Positions 36,511 to 45,721 are shown, counted from the first letter of the stretch. The stretch: 64,000 bases of DNA from Ga0077555 sp964500805 (GCA_964500805.1 CAZCQH010000026.1:7747-71746); one strand, 5' to 3'. Translations and numbers: made by a program. Notes: generated by a model not told the origin, from the sequence alone.

Positions 36511-37098
36511 CAGCGTCCCTCCGCAAGGCGCGCACTGCTGCTGGCGACGACACGCGTGGAGCGCGGCAGACACAGGATCTCTCGGTTCGATGCCAGGATG
36601 ACATCGACGCCGAGGGGATAGCGTACGGCGTTGGCAGCAAGTTCGTTCCAGAACGACGGGCCGACACCCGAGGGGGCGACGCGCCTGACGCCGAGGATGC
36701 CAGGACCTTCGAGGTCGACCGCGTCACCTCCGTCGAGCGACGCGCACTGCACGATCACTGTCGCCGATCGATCGGGATAGCAGTCGTCGCCTGGATTGAA
36801 AGCCGTCAGCGGTGGCATTTCCCTGCCATCAACGGCCGCCAGCACCGCCGCAGAAGCGCCGCCGGCGAGCGGCGTACCGCAATGAAAGCGCAGAAACGGC
36901 AAGGTCCCCGCGAGCTTGGAGCAAGCCAGACCGGGGTGTCATGATCGCCGAGTGTCAGAAACACAATGGCCGTCGCGCTGTGCATCCCGGCCGGCGGACC
37001 GATCGTGGCGTCGACAGCGTGCACCGTGCCGGGCTCAGCCATCGCCGCCAGGATCGCGCGAAAGCACCGCTGCGAGTCGAGGACCGGGTCACCGAATC
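36510..37098 (-). pseudogene. phnH: phnH, 5'-truncated and frameshifted
   Basis: From about 37098 the frame reads YSGFGDPVLDSQRCFRAILAAMAEPGTVHAVD, which is PhnH close to its N-terminus, then MHSATAIVFLTLGDHDTPVWL. At about 36919 the sense passes to another frame (KLAGTLPFLRFHCGTPL), which continues through AFNPGDDCYPDRSATVIVQC and NELAANAVRYPLGVDVIL to the stop. One missing base near CTTGCTCC/AAGCTC explains this. The normal start is lost: sequence upstream is PhnC. PhnH is an essential subunit of the C-P lyase core, so the operon is probably inactive if the sequence is right. Confidence 0.85.
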
Positions 37099-37641
37099 CG
37101 CTGTATTGCGTGGATCGAGCGAGGCGATCGGCTCGTCGGCGAGCACGACCTCGGGCTCCTGAATCAGCGCGCGACAGATCGCGACGCGCTGCTGCTGGCC
37201 GCCGGAGAGCGTGTCGGCGCGCTGCGCGGCAAACTCCGCCATGTCGAACCGGTCTAGGAGCGCCAACGCGATGAGACGGTCCTGTTCCGGCCAGACCCGC
37301 GCCAGTGAACGCCATGTCGATACGTGGCCGACACGGCCGATGAGCACGTTGGTCAAGACGTCCACACGCCCGACCAGATTGAACTGCTGAAAAATCATCG
37401 CCGAACGACGGCGCCAGTCGAGGAGGGCGCGACCCTTGAGCGCCGAGACATCGGCATCATCAAAGCGGATGCTGCCAGCCGTCGGCTCGACGAGGCGGTT
37501 GATCATGCGCAGCAGCGTCGACTTTCCGGCACCCGAGCGGCCGATGACTCCGACTATCCCGCCACGCGGAATGGAGAGCGTTACGTCACGTACCGCGAGG
37601 GTTGCGCCGAAGCTGCGGTTCAGTTTCTGCAAGTCGAGCAT
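37098..37641 (-). pseudogene. phnC: phnC, phosphonate transporter ATPase, 3'-truncated
   Basis: The first 181 or so residues are a normal PhnC: ATG 37641 after GGAG, Walker A GRSGAGKSTLLRMINRLVEPT, FQQFNLVGRVDVLTNVLIGR, signature LSGGQQQRVAICRAL and Walker B VVLADEPIASLDPRNT. Immediately after DPRNT the PhnC sequence stops and PhnH sequence follows on the same strand in another frame. The H-loop (usual wording NLHSLDLA) and C-terminus are missing. The open frame itself continues to 36955 as nonsense. The usual next genes phnD, phnE, phnF and phnG are absent. Confidence 0.88.
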
Positions 37642-37725
37642 GCCCGTCTCCCGCTGTGACCGCTGGCTCGATAGACCAGCTGTATGACAAGTGATTGACA
37701 CAATCCCAGATCCGGGCGACGCACT

Positions 37726-38883
37726 TTACTGTGCGCTACTCACGGTCGCCCGTTGATCAAGCGATCTTGGGGGGCCCGATATTGTCTTGCCCTGCCACGC
37801 ATAGCCGCGCCGGATATGGGCAACGAGCCAGACGATGGGAATCATGATGTCGCGCAGGAGCCATGCCGCCGGCGAGCGCCACCCGACGTGCCAACCGCAC
37901 GCGCGAGCCAGAAGCGCCTCGGTTGCATACCAGAAGGCAAGGATCGCTGCTGCAAACCCGGCCGCATCGAGATCATTCGATACAGCGATCTTTACACCGG
38001 CACTAAGTGGAATGAGGCTCGATGTGAGAAACTCCGGCGCGAAGTGAGCCGGAAATGACCAGCGTCGAAGTTGCGCCCATCGCAGCTGCCGTTCCCAGAC
38101 CTGCCTGGCCGAACGCGCTCCGAGCGGCTGATCGAATGGGCGATCAGCAAGACGCACGCTCTTGCCGACGCTCCGGACAAGTTTGGTAGCAGCCGCGTCC
38201 TCGGCAACCTCGGTTGCAAGGGCGCGAATGCCTCCGGCGGCTTCGAGGTCGGCACGGCGCCAAAGCAGGTTCTTACCTTGCGCAAAGCCATATCCAACGA
38301 AGTCCGTCGCATACTGCCAGCGCGCTTGGTAGGTATTGAGAAATGCGCACTCGACCTCGGCCCAGAACGTGGCCGGCGCCGAGCCGATCGGCGGCGCGGA
38401 GACGAGGCCCGTGCCTCGGGTCCAGGCGGCGAGCAGGCGCTGGATGTAGTCCCCAGGCATGCAGACATTGGCATCCGCGAGGATTATCCACTCGTGGATC
38501 GCGGCATTCCAGCCCTTCTCAACATTGTCGAGCTGCGGATTGTGAGACTGTATGGAAGTGCCAATGAGCAGTGTGGCCGGCACGCGCGGGTGATTTGCGA
38601 TCAAGCGTCGCAAGAAGGGGACGGCGGGGTCTGTCTCACGTTCGGCACAGAAGATGATCTCGTAGCGCTGATAGTCCAACGCGAAAGTCGAGGCGAGTGT
38701 GGTGCGTTCGATGACGCCCAAGCCATGAACCGGGCGAATGATGGTAACAGGAGTCAGCCTGCTCGCGTTCCCAGCCTGCGCATTGCGCAATCGGCACCGG
38801 TGCCAAGTCAGCAACGTGGTGCCGGCATGTAGCACCAGTGACGCACCGAGGAGAAGTCCCGCTGCAAGCGTTGTTGAATCCAT
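37726..38883 (-). CDS. Ceramide-glucosyltransferase-like glycosyltransferase (HpnI type)
   Basis: A 385-aa membrane glycosyltransferase with an N-terminal helix, a GT21-type domain (VTIIRPVHGLGVIERTTLASTFALDYQRYEIIFCAER; ILADANVCMPGDY with the D-x-N/D motif; VAEDAAATKLVR; QLRWAQLRRW, a Q/RxxRW motif) and C-terminal helices. GT21 enzymes glycosylate lipids; in alphaproteobacteria the closest known role is HpnI, which adds N-acetylglucosamine to bacteriohopanetetrol. I prefer the second Met (38883), with GGAG upstream, to ATG 38904. No other hopanoid gene is in the window, so the lipid acceptor is inferred. Confidence 0.82.
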   Translation of the reverse strand: MDSTTLAAGLLLGASLVLHAGTTLLTWHRCRLRNAQAGNASRLTPVTIIRPVHGLGVIERTTLASTFALDYQRYEIIFCAERETDPAVPFLRRLIANHPRVPATLLIGTSIQSHNPQLDNVEKGWNAAIHEWIILADANVCMPGDYIQRLLAAWTRGTGLVSAPPIGSAPATFWAEVECAFLNTYQARWQYATDFVGYGFAQGKNLLWRRADLEAAGGIRALATEVAEDAAATKLVRSVGKSVRLADRPFDQPLGARSARQVWERQLRWAQLRRWSFPAHFAPEFLTSSLIPLSAGVKIAVSNDLDAAGFAAAILAFWYATEALLARACGWHVGWRSPAAWLLRDIMIPIVWLVAHIRRGYAWQGKTISGPPRSLDQRATVSSAQ

Positions 38884-39015
38884 GTCGGTCTTCGTCTCCG
38901 GCATCCACAGAACGGCCCCAGCGCGGCATTCTCACCGAGTCGTGTGACATGACGATCACAGGCTGCGGCCACGCCACAGCAGTGCGCTGGAGACGTTCCG
39001 GAAAATTGTCATCTG

Positions 39016-39034
39016 GCTGCAATAATTCTGCAGC
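39016..39034 (+). promoter_or_regulatory. Inverted repeat upstream of the HD-domain oxygenase gene
   Basis: GCTGCA at 39016-39021 and TGCAGC at 39029-39034 are exact reverse complements separated by ATAATTC. The element lies 46 bp before the ATG at 39081 in an AT-richer patch. It could be an operator. No bound regulator can be named. Confidence 0.35.
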
Positions 39035-39080
39035 ACTCTCCCTCAAACTCGAATGAAACCGAGAGATCCGAAGGTTCCAG

Positions 39081-39623
39081 ATGTCGATCAGCAACGAGAT
39101 CCGCGACATCTATTCCATGAAGGCAGCCGGCCGGTACGGTCTGTCCGCCGTCAATCAGCTCCAGCACGGCCTGCAGGCCGCTGCGCTCGCCGAAAAGCAA
39201 GGCGAGACCGCGGCAATGATCGTCGCAGCGCTGGTCCACGACATCGGGCATATGGTTCACGATCTCGGCGAGGATCCTGCGCGTGCCGGCATCGACGACC
39301 TGCACGAGGAGCGCGGCGCGGCGTGGCTGGAGCGGCGCTTCGGCCCTGAGGTAGTGGAGCCGGTGCGCCTGCACGTGCCTGCGAAGCGCTATCTCTGCGC
39401 CGTCGATGCGACCTACTTCGGAAAGCTATCCGAGGACTCCATCCGCTCGCTGGCGCTGCAGGGCGGCCCGATGACAGCTGCCGAGGTGGCGGAATTCGAG
39501 ACGCGTCCCTTCTACTCGCAAGCCGTCCGCCTGCGCCGCCTCGATGAGGCCGCAAAGGACCCGACGGCCGTCACGCCGACGCTTGATCATTTCATGCGCT
39601 ACGTCGATGAAGTGCTCGAGTAG
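39081..39623 (+). CDS. Phosphonate-degradation-associated HD-domain oxygenase (PhnZ/TmpB-like)
   Basis: A 180-aa HD protein. QLQHGLQAAALAEKQGETAAMIVAALVHDIGHMV gives the metal-binding His, HD and following His. HEERGAAWLERRFGPEVVEPVRLHVPAKRYLCAVD and FGKLSEDSIRSLALQGGPM are typical of the phosphonate-linked HD family related to PhnZ and TmpB. These use a mixed-valent di-iron site to cleave hydroxylated aminophosphonates oxidatively. No PhnY/TmpA hydroxylase partner lies in the window. Its nearness to the broken C-P lyase operon (1.4 kb away) fits a phosphonate island. Confidence 0.85.
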   Translation: MSISNEIRDIYSMKAAGRYGLSAVNQLQHGLQAAALAEKQGETAAMIVAALVHDIGHMVHDLGEDPARAGIDDLHEERGAAWLERRFGPEVVEPVRLHVPAKRYLCAVDATYFGKLSEDSIRSLALQGGPMTAAEVAEFETRPFYSQAVRLRRLDEAAKDPTAVTPTLDHFMRYVDEVLE

Positions 39624-39719
39624 CGATTGGCCTGGGAGGTTCGGGCTGTAGCCGGTTCCACAAAACGGGTTGAGTCTGAAGTACGACTAACTGCATTTTC
39701 GCTGAAATGGCTCACAACA

Positions 39720-41140
39720 TCAGTCTTGCAGCAAGCTCGCTCGTCTCTCAAACAAAGAGACGTGCAACGCATCCTTCTTTGCGTGTCGTGCGCGAGAGGC
39801 ATGCCATCCCATCACGAAGCCCGCAGCGCGCTGCATTTGCGTGCTCATGCACGCTCCATCGGTGCAGAGCGCCTGGAGTTGGTCAGCATCGGCAACGTCA
39901 TTGAGAAACCCCAGAACATCCTGCAACCGGCGGACGTGCCTCAAAAATTGCTGCATCTCGGCGTGTCCGTAGATAGCCGCGAAAAACTCTGCCGTGTAAC
40001 GCAGTATCTTCAAATCTTTGCGCAGCTCATGCCGCCCTGCATCATCGAGTTCACCGATCGTGCTGCCTCGGCGTTCCACTCTTTTCCATTGTTTGGCCAT
40101 TTGCTTGTCTGGCGAGCTTGGTGACTGGCCTCGCCAGCAATTTGTTCTCGTTCTCCGCAACCAGGTTTTCAACGGTGTACGGGAAGAGAGCCAGGCAGAG
40201 CCGGATCCGCAAGAAGCGGCTTTCCGCGAATGCCGCGCGAGCACTGGCGCGCTTACACTTGGCTGCGTCACTCAGCGCATCGCTCAGGACGCTCAAATCG
40301 GCACTGCCGGCTCTTGGCTCGGCAATTATGCCGACAGTCTCTGCGGCAAGGACATCGACCTTTCGCAGCTCACTCAAAAGACGTCCGATATCACGCGCGC
40401 CCTGATGCACCTCCTGCAGGGCTTCGGTTGAGGCGACTGCACGGAAGGCCTTCAACGCGCTGCGCAGGCGCCGCAGGCCAATGCGAAGTTGGTGAACTCC
40501 TTCGGGGTCGTCGCTGTCCAGCACGACCTGCCAATTGACGAGTATCTGGTTTGTCAATGCATTTGCGATCTCGCACAAGGCTTCGCCGCAACGTTGATCT
40601 GCGCACACGTTGGGAGACGCGGCTCCGAGCGGGCGGGGTGGTGAGGCCGGCTTCGCATCGACAAGCGCGTACCCGCGCTCCGCTTTGCTGACGCGGCTCA
40701 ATCGCAAGCTTTCGCCGGCGAATAGGCTTTCAGCAACCTCGATCAACGCGTCTGGCCGACCAGACTTAAGCTCGAGCTCTATTTCGCAGATATCTCGCAC
40801 GCCCTCTTGAGCTCGTATCACCCCACTGTCGAACGCGATTTCGACCTTGCTGCTTGTGCCAGATTGGACGTCGAGTTTGCTTCGCTCCACGATCGTCTCG
40901 AAGAGTGGCACCAATGGCGCTCTTCCGACGATGCTCCTAAGACGTTTGCGAAGCGCCTTATCGGCAATCGACGAAAACTCTGGTCTCAATTCCCCGACGG
41001 TGCTCTCAGCCTCGAAGGGCGCTGATATCCCCGAACGGACCTTGGTGCCCACCTTCACCGTTTGCAGCCAAGCTTCACCAACACGCCGCACTCGAAGCGA
41101 TATGCCGTTGGTATCCAATCTTCGATCGAGCGTGTCGCCG
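39720..41140 (-). pseudogene. CYTH-CHAD domain protein, 5'-truncated and frameshifted
   Basis: From about 41140 the frame reads DTLDRRLDTNGISLRVRRVGEAWLQTVK, the second strand region of a CYTH (triphosphate tunnel) domain. It continues with EIELELKSGRPDALIEVAESLF, and then a CHAD domain with GVHQLRIGLRRLRSALKAF. The ExExK signature strand that starts every CYTH domain is missing, lost at the junction with a sugar permease. Near 40095 an extra A in GCAAATGG shifts the frame. The CHAD C-terminus continues as MAKQWKRVERRGSTIGELDDAGRHELRKDLKILRY to the stop at 39720. Such proteins bind polyphosphate or granules. Confidence 0.82.
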
Positions 41141-41865
41141 AGCGGCGGCGGCGCGTATTCGAGCCGCTGGATGACGATCATCGGCCAGTAGAGGTCGTTC
41201 CAGTGGGCGACGATCGAGAAGATCGAGAACGCCGTGATGGCCGTCCATGCACTCGGCACCACGATCCGCCAGAGGATTTCCATCTCGCCGAGCCCGTCCA
41301 CGCGGGCGGCCTGCCGGATCTCGTCCGGGAACTGCTTGAACACCTGCCGAAACAAGAAGATCGCGAACACCGACAGGAAGAACGGCAGCATCATCGCAAA
41401 GTAGGTATCGAGCAGTTTGAACTGCGCGAGGCCGAGGTAGAGCGGCAGCGCCGGCACTTGGATCGGGATGGAGAGACCGGCGATCACGAGCGCGAACAGC
41501 AGCGACCGGCCCGGGAACTCGAGCTTGGCAAGGGCATAGGCCGCATGGATCGAGACCAGCAGCTGCACGGCAAGGATGCCGACGCAGACGATTAATCCAT
41601 TCAGCATAAACTTATGCAGCGGCGCGATATTCAGAGCGTGCGTTACGTTCTCGACGCCGTAGAAGCGTTGCGGGATCGGATTGAGTGAGCCGGAGAGAAT
41701 TTCTTCCGGAGCCCGGATCGCGGTCAGCAGCATCCAGACGAACGGCAGCAAAACGAACACCGCGCCCATCAGCAGGACGGCATGCGCAAGCAGCGACCCG
41801 AGCTGTCCCGAACGACGCCACCCATCCAGGCGTGCGCTGCGATCATGTCCTGCACCGCTCGTCAT
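41141..41865 (-). pseudogene. CUT1 sugar ABC transporter permease (MalG/UgpE type), 3'-truncated and fused in frame to CYTH-CHAD
   Basis: ATG 41865 overlaps the preceding permease stop (TGATG). About 241 residues follow the MalG/UgpE pattern: PFVWMLLTAIRAPEEI, LNGLIVCVGILAVQLLVSIHAAYALAKLEFPGR, the EAA-type loop EIRQAARVDGLGEMEILWRIVVPSAWTAI, and VAHWNDLYWPMIVIQ. At YAPPPLG, where the family would run into its last helix (usual PPLG-x-x-F), the frame passes without a stop into CYTH sequence. About 45 C-terminal residues, with the last membrane helix, are lost. The transporter is probably inactive. Confidence 0.85.
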
Positions 41866-42788
41866 CAGTAGTGCACCCGGCGGTCGAGGTGGAACGTCTG
41901 GACGAGCGAGAACGCGAGCACGAAGAGCAGGAAGATCACCGTCAGTGCAGCTGCATAACCGATCTTGAAGTACTGGAACCTTTCCAGATAGATCGCGTAG
42001 AGCGGCACCTCGGAGCCATCCTTGCCCTGGGTCAGCGCTGCGACCGTATCGAACACTTTGAAGGCGGTGATCGACGTGGTTACGGCAACGAACATCGTGG
42101 TCGGCGCGAGCTGTGGCCAAGTCACGGTGAGAAAGCGGTCGATTGCCCCGCCTGCACCGTCCACTTCGGCGGCGTCGTAAAGTTCGCGCGGAATGGCAGT
42201 GAGACCCGCGAGGAACAGCACCATGTTGAAGCCAATGATCTGCCAGAGACCGATCACTGCCAGCGTCGGAATGAGCAGCCGCGGATTGGAGATGAACGTC
42301 TGCTCCTGAAACCCCATCCAGGTCAGCATCCGGTTCACTGGGCCAAGCTGGGGATGCAGCACGAACTGCCAAACGGATGCCATGGCGATCATGGTGGTCA
42401 TCACAGGCAGAAAATAGATGACCTCGTAGAACCCGCGCGTCCGGGTTCGGGAATGCACGAGGATCGCGATGAGCAGCCCCAGCAGCACGCCGCCCGGCAA
42501 GACGATGGCAACATAAAGGAGCGTGTTCGCCTGGGCCCGGCGGAACACCGGATCGGCAAGTGCGCGGCTGAAATTCTCCCACCCGAGCCAGCGGAGCGAT
42601 ACCGCTCCGATCTCGTAATCGGTGAAGCTCAGGACGACGAGGCAGATCAACGGGGCCAGTAACAGCGCGGCAAGCAGAACCGTTGCAGGCAGCACGAACC
42701 GGGCTCCGGCAACGCTTGGGTGCCATGTGCGGCGGACCGGTCGAGCGGTCGGTAGTGGCCCGTGCAGAGCGGCGGCGCTGAACCTCAT
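41865..42788 (-). CDS. CUT1 sugar ABC transporter permease (MalF/UgpA type)
   Basis: A 307-aa permease with six helices: LPATVLLAALLLAPLICLVVLSFTDYEIG, then TLLYVAIVLPGGVLLGLLIAILVHS, the EAA loop LYDAAEVDGAGGAIDRFLTVTWPQL, and IGYAAALTVIFLLFVLAFSLVQ. It imports an oligosaccharide, sugar or polyol with the neighbouring ATPase and second permease. Its start overlaps the ATPase stop by ATGA (42785-42788). No periplasmic binding protein gene is present, so the substrate cannot be guessed. Confidence 0.9.
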   Translation of the reverse strand: MRFSAAALHGPLPTARPVRRTWHPSVAGARFVLPATVLLAALLLAPLICLVVLSFTDYEIGAVSLRWLGWENFSRALADPVFRRAQANTLLYVAIVLPGGVLLGLLIAILVHSRTRTRGFYEVIYFLPVMTTMIAMASVWQFVLHPQLGPVNRMLTWMGFQEQTFISNPRLLIPTLAVIGLWQIIGFNMVLFLAGLTAIPRELYDAAEVDGAGGAIDRFLTVTWPQLAPTTMFVAVTTSITAFKVFDTVAALTQGKDGSEVPLYAIYLERFQYFKIGYAAALTVIFLLFVLAFSLVQTFHLDRRVHY

Positions 42789-43989
42789 GACACCGCTCGC
42801 TCAATCATGACGTTCGGTTCGTGCGCCGTTCGGGCAGCAGCAAGGTTCACGGGGACTCGTTCGCCGCGCGCATCGAACACGTGCAGGCGTGACGGAGAGA
42901 GGCCAATCCTTACCATATCGCTGAGCGCAGGCTCGATGCCGTGGGCGCTGATCCCCGAGATCCGCGCGATCAACGAGCCAACCGCGGGTGCGACAAGATC
43001 TGCGAACACCAGGCGGTCCGCGCCGTGGTGCTCCACCCGTCGAATGCGCGCCGCGAGAGCCGGACCAGCAATGCCCGTCCCGCTCTTCATCGAGAGATCT
43101 TCCGCGCGCAGGCCGATTGAAACAGCCGATCCCGGCTTAAGGGTCGTCGTGACCGGAATGATCTGGTCCAACAGGCGTAGTTCGCCGAACTCGCCGATCC
43201 GCCCAGGAAGCACATTGATCATCGGCGAGCCGATGAACCGCGCGACCGCCAGGGTCGCCGGGCGTTCGTAGAGGTCGCGGGGGCTTCCCACCTGGACCAG
43301 GCGGCCTGCATCGAGCATCGCGACGCGCGTCGACATGGTCATCGCCTCGACCTGATCGTGCGTGACGTAGATGAATGTCGCGCCGAGGCGCGCATGAAGA
43401 TCGGCAAGCTCGTCGCGCATATGGACGCGCAGCTGCGCGTCGAGGTTGGACAGCGGCTCGTCCATCAGAAAGACGCTGGGCTGGCGGACCATGGCCCGCG
43501 CGAGCGCCACGCGCTGGCGCTGACCGCCGGAGAGTTGCCCCGGTTTGCGCGCCAGAAGGGGCTCGATCTGCAGTTGGGCTGCGACGGCCCGCACGTCGTC
43601 GGCGATCCCGCGCGCCACGCGCCGACGACGGGGGATAGGTGCCGTATGACGGGCAGACGCTCGGCGAGTGACAGTCGGCTCACCGAGAGCGGCAAGGCGA
43701 TGTTGTCGAATGCGCTCATGTGCGGATAGAGCGCGTAGCTCTGGAAGACCATCGCGATGTTGCGGCCATAGGCGCTCAGTCGGTCGACGTTCCTGCCGTC
43801 GATGCTGACGCCACCGGAGTCTTGCCGTTCGAGCCCGGCAATGATCCGCAAGAGCGTCGACTTCCCGCAGCCGGACGGGCCGACCAGGGAGACGAACTCA
43901 CCTGGCTCGATGTCGAGCGAAATGTTCTCCAGAACCCGATTGGCACCGAAGCTTTTCGATAAATGCTGGAGTGAGAGTTTGGTCCGCAT
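42785..43989 (-). pseudogene. CUT1 sugar ABC transporter ATPase (MalK/UgpC type), frameshifted
   Basis: The 5' frame (ATG 43989) has KLSLQHLSKSFGANRVLENISLDIEPGEFVSLVGPSGCGKSTLLRIIAGLE and FQSYALYPHMSAFDNIALPL. The 3' frame has signature QLSGGQRQRVALARAMVR, Walker B FLMDEPLSNLDAQLR, ATFIYVTHDQVEAMTM and the MalK-type C-terminal regulatory domain with a second OB strand (ISIGLRAEDLS-like). The break is at the run of five G at 43630-43634. A sixth base would restore RHLSPRRRRVARGIADDV and a protein of about 401 residues. A single homopolymer indel makes sequence error a real possibility. Confidence 0.87.
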
Positions 43990-44138
43990 GTAACTCCGTC
44001 GAGTGCGTGGCAGTGTCTGGCTCGTCTGCCGGCGCCTCGCCTTGCCTGGTGTCATCGGCTGCACTTACTGAGGCGCTGTAACAGTGGTGTGACACGCCAA
44101 CAGCGGCGCACGGGCGTTCGGCTGCCGGAGCCTCCGCA

Positions 44139-44975
44139 TCAGGGTTGGTATTTCGGGAACAAGCTCGCCCCGTTCCGGTCGAGGCGCGCGCGGCATGAGT
44201 CGAAGATCTTCTGCAACGTCGCATCCGCTCGACCGGTATCGGCGACCGGCACGTAGACGTCGCTGTAGACGCCGAAGTCGTGGCCGAAGAGCCGCGGTTC
44301 GCATCCGTAGACGCGCAGCCCGACCGGATCGTCGACGAGCGCCAGGCTGATCTGATTGTCGATATGCGTGCGCACCGGCAACATCCGCGGCAGTAGCGCA
44401 TACGCGCCTTGACGCGTCAGAAGGTAGGCGAAGGTCCCGTTGTAGTAGTAGACGCGCGAGAACCGCGCATCACCGGTCGGCTCGGCAAGTCCGTCCATGA
44501 TCGTGCATCCGAGCAGGAGAATATCGGCGTCGCGCGGCATCGCCTGCATGATCGCCCGGTTGCGCTCGGGCGCGAACTCCGGCCCAGGCACGGCATCGTC
44601 CTCGAGCACGAGAACGCGCTCTTCGCCGGAGGCCAGGAATGCCCGCCAGATCGCAAGGTGGCTGAGAAAACATCCCACCGCCGGACGCGTCAACTGCAGG
44701 TATTCCTCGAGCGGCCGGTCGACGCTGGCGGGCTCGACGAGCAACCGCGCGATGAGATCGGCCTCGAGTGCGCGTCCATCGACGGCCGCGGCGCGCATCG
44801 GCTCGGATATGCCGCATCGCGCGAGATTGGTCAGAGCGGCCTGCCAGCGATCCGGCCGGCGTGCGAGCGAGACGACCACCGGCGTCGGCAATCCGTGCTC
44901 GCGCAGGTCTCCGCAGCCGGTCAAGTCGAGCTCGAGGTCCGGCACCAGATCGAGATGTTCATCGAGGTTCAGCAT
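44139..44975 (-). CDS. Glycosyltransferase family 25 protein
   Basis: A 278-aa protein with the GT25 pattern: PTPVVVSLARRPDRWQAALTNLARCGI, AAAVDGRAL, VGCFLSHLAIWRAFLASGEERVLVLEDDAVPG (with the EDD motif), and later FAYLLTRQGAYALL and RTHIDNQISLAL. GT25 enzymes act in lipopolysaccharide or surface glycan synthesis. ATG 44975 lies 8 bp after the FkbM stop with GTGAGGCGG before it, so the two genes form an operon. Confidence 0.82.
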   Translation of the reverse strand: MLNLDEHLDLVPDLELDLTGCGDLREHGLPTPVVVSLARRPDRWQAALTNLARCGISEPMRAAAVDGRALEADLIARLLVEPASVDRPLEEYLQLTRPAVGCFLSHLAIWRAFLASGEERVLVLEDDAVPGPEFAPERNRAIMQAMPRDADILLLGCTIMDGLAEPTGDARFSRVYYYNGTFAYLLTRQGAYALLPRMLPVRTHIDNQISLALVDDPVGLRVYGCEPRLFGHDFGVYSDVYVPVADTGRADATLQKIFDSCRARLDRNGASLFPKYQP

Positions 44976-44983
44976 GAGCCGCC

Positions 44984-45721
44984 TCACGCCGTTCCGGCTG
45001 GACGGTAGGCGAGGCGCGACAGCTTCCTCCGCGCATAGAACATGCGCCCGTAGGCGTCGCCCTTCAGATCCTGGCGATAGTCGCGATAGTCGAGGATCGG
45101 GTCCCAGGGGCACTCCTCGTCGAGCACGGCGACGAAATCCGCAGCGGCCAGGATCGTCTGCATTTGCCGGCGGTTGCGGCGGTTCTGGAACTCGGCGAGC
45201 ACCAGCTCCGTTTTCGAGAGATCGACGTGGCGCAGGATCGCGGCTTCCGCGCCCTCCACGTCGATCTTGAGGATGTGAGGGCTCGGAAGCGCCGTTGGTT
45301 CCACGACAGAAACGTCGAAAGTGCTTTTGACGGCCCCAGCCTCGAATGTGTCGACTGCATAGACGACCAGCCCGGCCTCACCGTCGCCGGCGTAGCGCGA
45401 GAAGAACGGCGCCCGTTCGCCGACGCCGGGATACACCGCGGCGTTCTTCGTGTGGATGTTCGTGCGTCGGGCGACGTTGCGCTCGAGAAACGCAAAGGTG
45501 CCAGGATTGGGCTCGAAGCACGTGATCGTGCTGCCGGGCCATCGCATATCGGCCCACAGCGCGAAAGAGCCGACGTTGGCGCCGATGTCGAGAATATCCA
45601 GGCCGTGGCCATAATGATGGCTCTCGTACTCGCCTTCGAACACGTACTTGACGGCTGCTGCCATCGCCGGTGGGCAATCGAGCATCATGGGAACATGCGA
45701 GACGAACTGGCAGGACTGCAT
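44984..45721 (-). CDS. FkbM family methyltransferase
   Basis: A 245-aa SAM-dependent methyltransferase. Motif I is LDILDIGANVGSFALWADMRWPGSTITCFEPNPGTFAFLERNV, and the FkbM hallmark ILKIDVEGAEAAILRHVDL follows near residue 150. FkbM enzymes O-methylate sugars or polyketides; beside a GT25 glycosyltransferase the likely target is a surface glycan. ATG 45721 is chosen; the frame extends to 45781 with Arg/His-rich sequence unlike the family. Confidence 0.85.
   Translation of the reverse strand: MQSCQFVSHVPMMLDCPPAMAAAVKYVFEGEYESHHYGHGLDILDIGANVGSFALWADMRWPGSTITCFEPNPGTFAFLERNVARRTNIHTKNAAVYPGVGERAPFFSRYAGDGEAGLVVYAVDTFEAGAVKSTFDVSVVEPTALPSPHILKIDVEGAEAAILRHVDLSKTELVLAEFQNRRNRRQMQTILAAADFVAVLDEECPWDPILDYRDYRQDLKGDAYGRMFYARRKLSRLAYRPAGTA

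Noticed and set aside
36955..37098. Continuation of the PhnC frame past the junction as a genuine C-terminus
   Set aside because: The residues after DPRNT are Arg/Ser-rich nonsense, while another frame gives clear PhnH; the PhnC H-loop is absent.
42662..42804. Start of the permease-CYTH chimera at 42804
   Set aside because: That part of the frame overlaps the MalF-type permease antiphase and has no family sequence; the real start is ATG 41865, overlapping the previous stop.
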